This document shows, one piece after another, positions 63,999-64,000 of a DNA stretch of 64,000 bases; positions within the stretch are counted from its first letter, which is position 1; every line of letters starts with the position of its first letter. The DNA comes from Flaccisagitta enflata (taxonomy: Eukaryota; Chaetognatha; Sagittoidea; Aphragmophora): contig OZ231126.1 in assembly GCA_965153355.1 (NCBI GenBank), positions 26,784,001-26,848,000 on the forward strand, written 5' to 3'. The notes under the pieces are model-generated. The model was given only the letters and a program-made list of their open reading frames with translations, was not told where the DNA came from and did not search any database. Both the position numbers and the translations under genes were made by a program.

Positions 63999-64000
63999 AT

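Overview
This window is eukaryotic and comes from an invertebrate animal genome. It has spliced genes with GT-AG introns, no operons, and very dense simple-sequence and transposon-derived DNA. The only gene family I can name firmly is a labial/Hox1-class homeobox gene. Its YKWMQL hexapeptide and its homeodomain resemble protostome labial proteins, so a protostome is the best guess. The phylum cannot be fixed from the sequence.

Layout. Positions 1-5.2 kb hold AT-rich sequence, a 597-bp palindrome, a six-copy 91-bp minisatellite and CT arrays upstream of the Hox gene. Hox1 exon 1 (5234-7403) encodes a long His/Gln/Ser/Ala-rich N-terminus that ends just after the hexapeptide. A 23,653-bp intron (7404-31056) follows, filled with (CT)n/(AG)n, (TTC)n/(GAA)n, (TTTC)n and (GT)n arrays, several minisatellites and short inverted-repeat transposable elements. 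Exon 2 (31057-31754) encodes the homeodomain and the C-terminus. The two exons join in phase to give a predicted 955-aa protein.

From 32 to 45.8 kb there is no recognisable gene. The stretch holds a mosaic of interspersed repeats: a foldback family with tandem-repeat interiors, a (TCCG)n-bearing short family, TA-flanked inverted-repeat elements, and a widely spaced inverted repeat carrying nuclear-receptor-type DR1 motifs. From 50.5 down to 45.8 kb, on the minus strand, I reconstructed a multi-exon gene from splice sites and phase. Six phase-compatible 3' exons encode 359 aa with one transmembrane segment and a C-terminal sushi/CCP-like domain, arranged as a type II membrane protein. One further upstream coding segment has an unresolved 1-nt frame break. 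From 50.55 to 60.98 kb lies a head-to-tail array of a unit of about 977 bp (ten full and two partial copies), starting about 50 bp from the acceptor of that upstream segment. The array is cut off at 60976 by unrelated sequence beginning TGTGAG. The window ends in a minus-strand fragment with two zinc knuckles, typical of BEL/Pao retrotransposon gag.

The two genes show no evident functional link. The window is mainly informative as a Hox1 locus inflated by repeats, as a source of apparently uncharacterised repeat families, and for a new-looking gene next to a homogenised macrosatellite. No prokaryotic features, CRISPR arrays, rRNA or tRNA genes were recognised.
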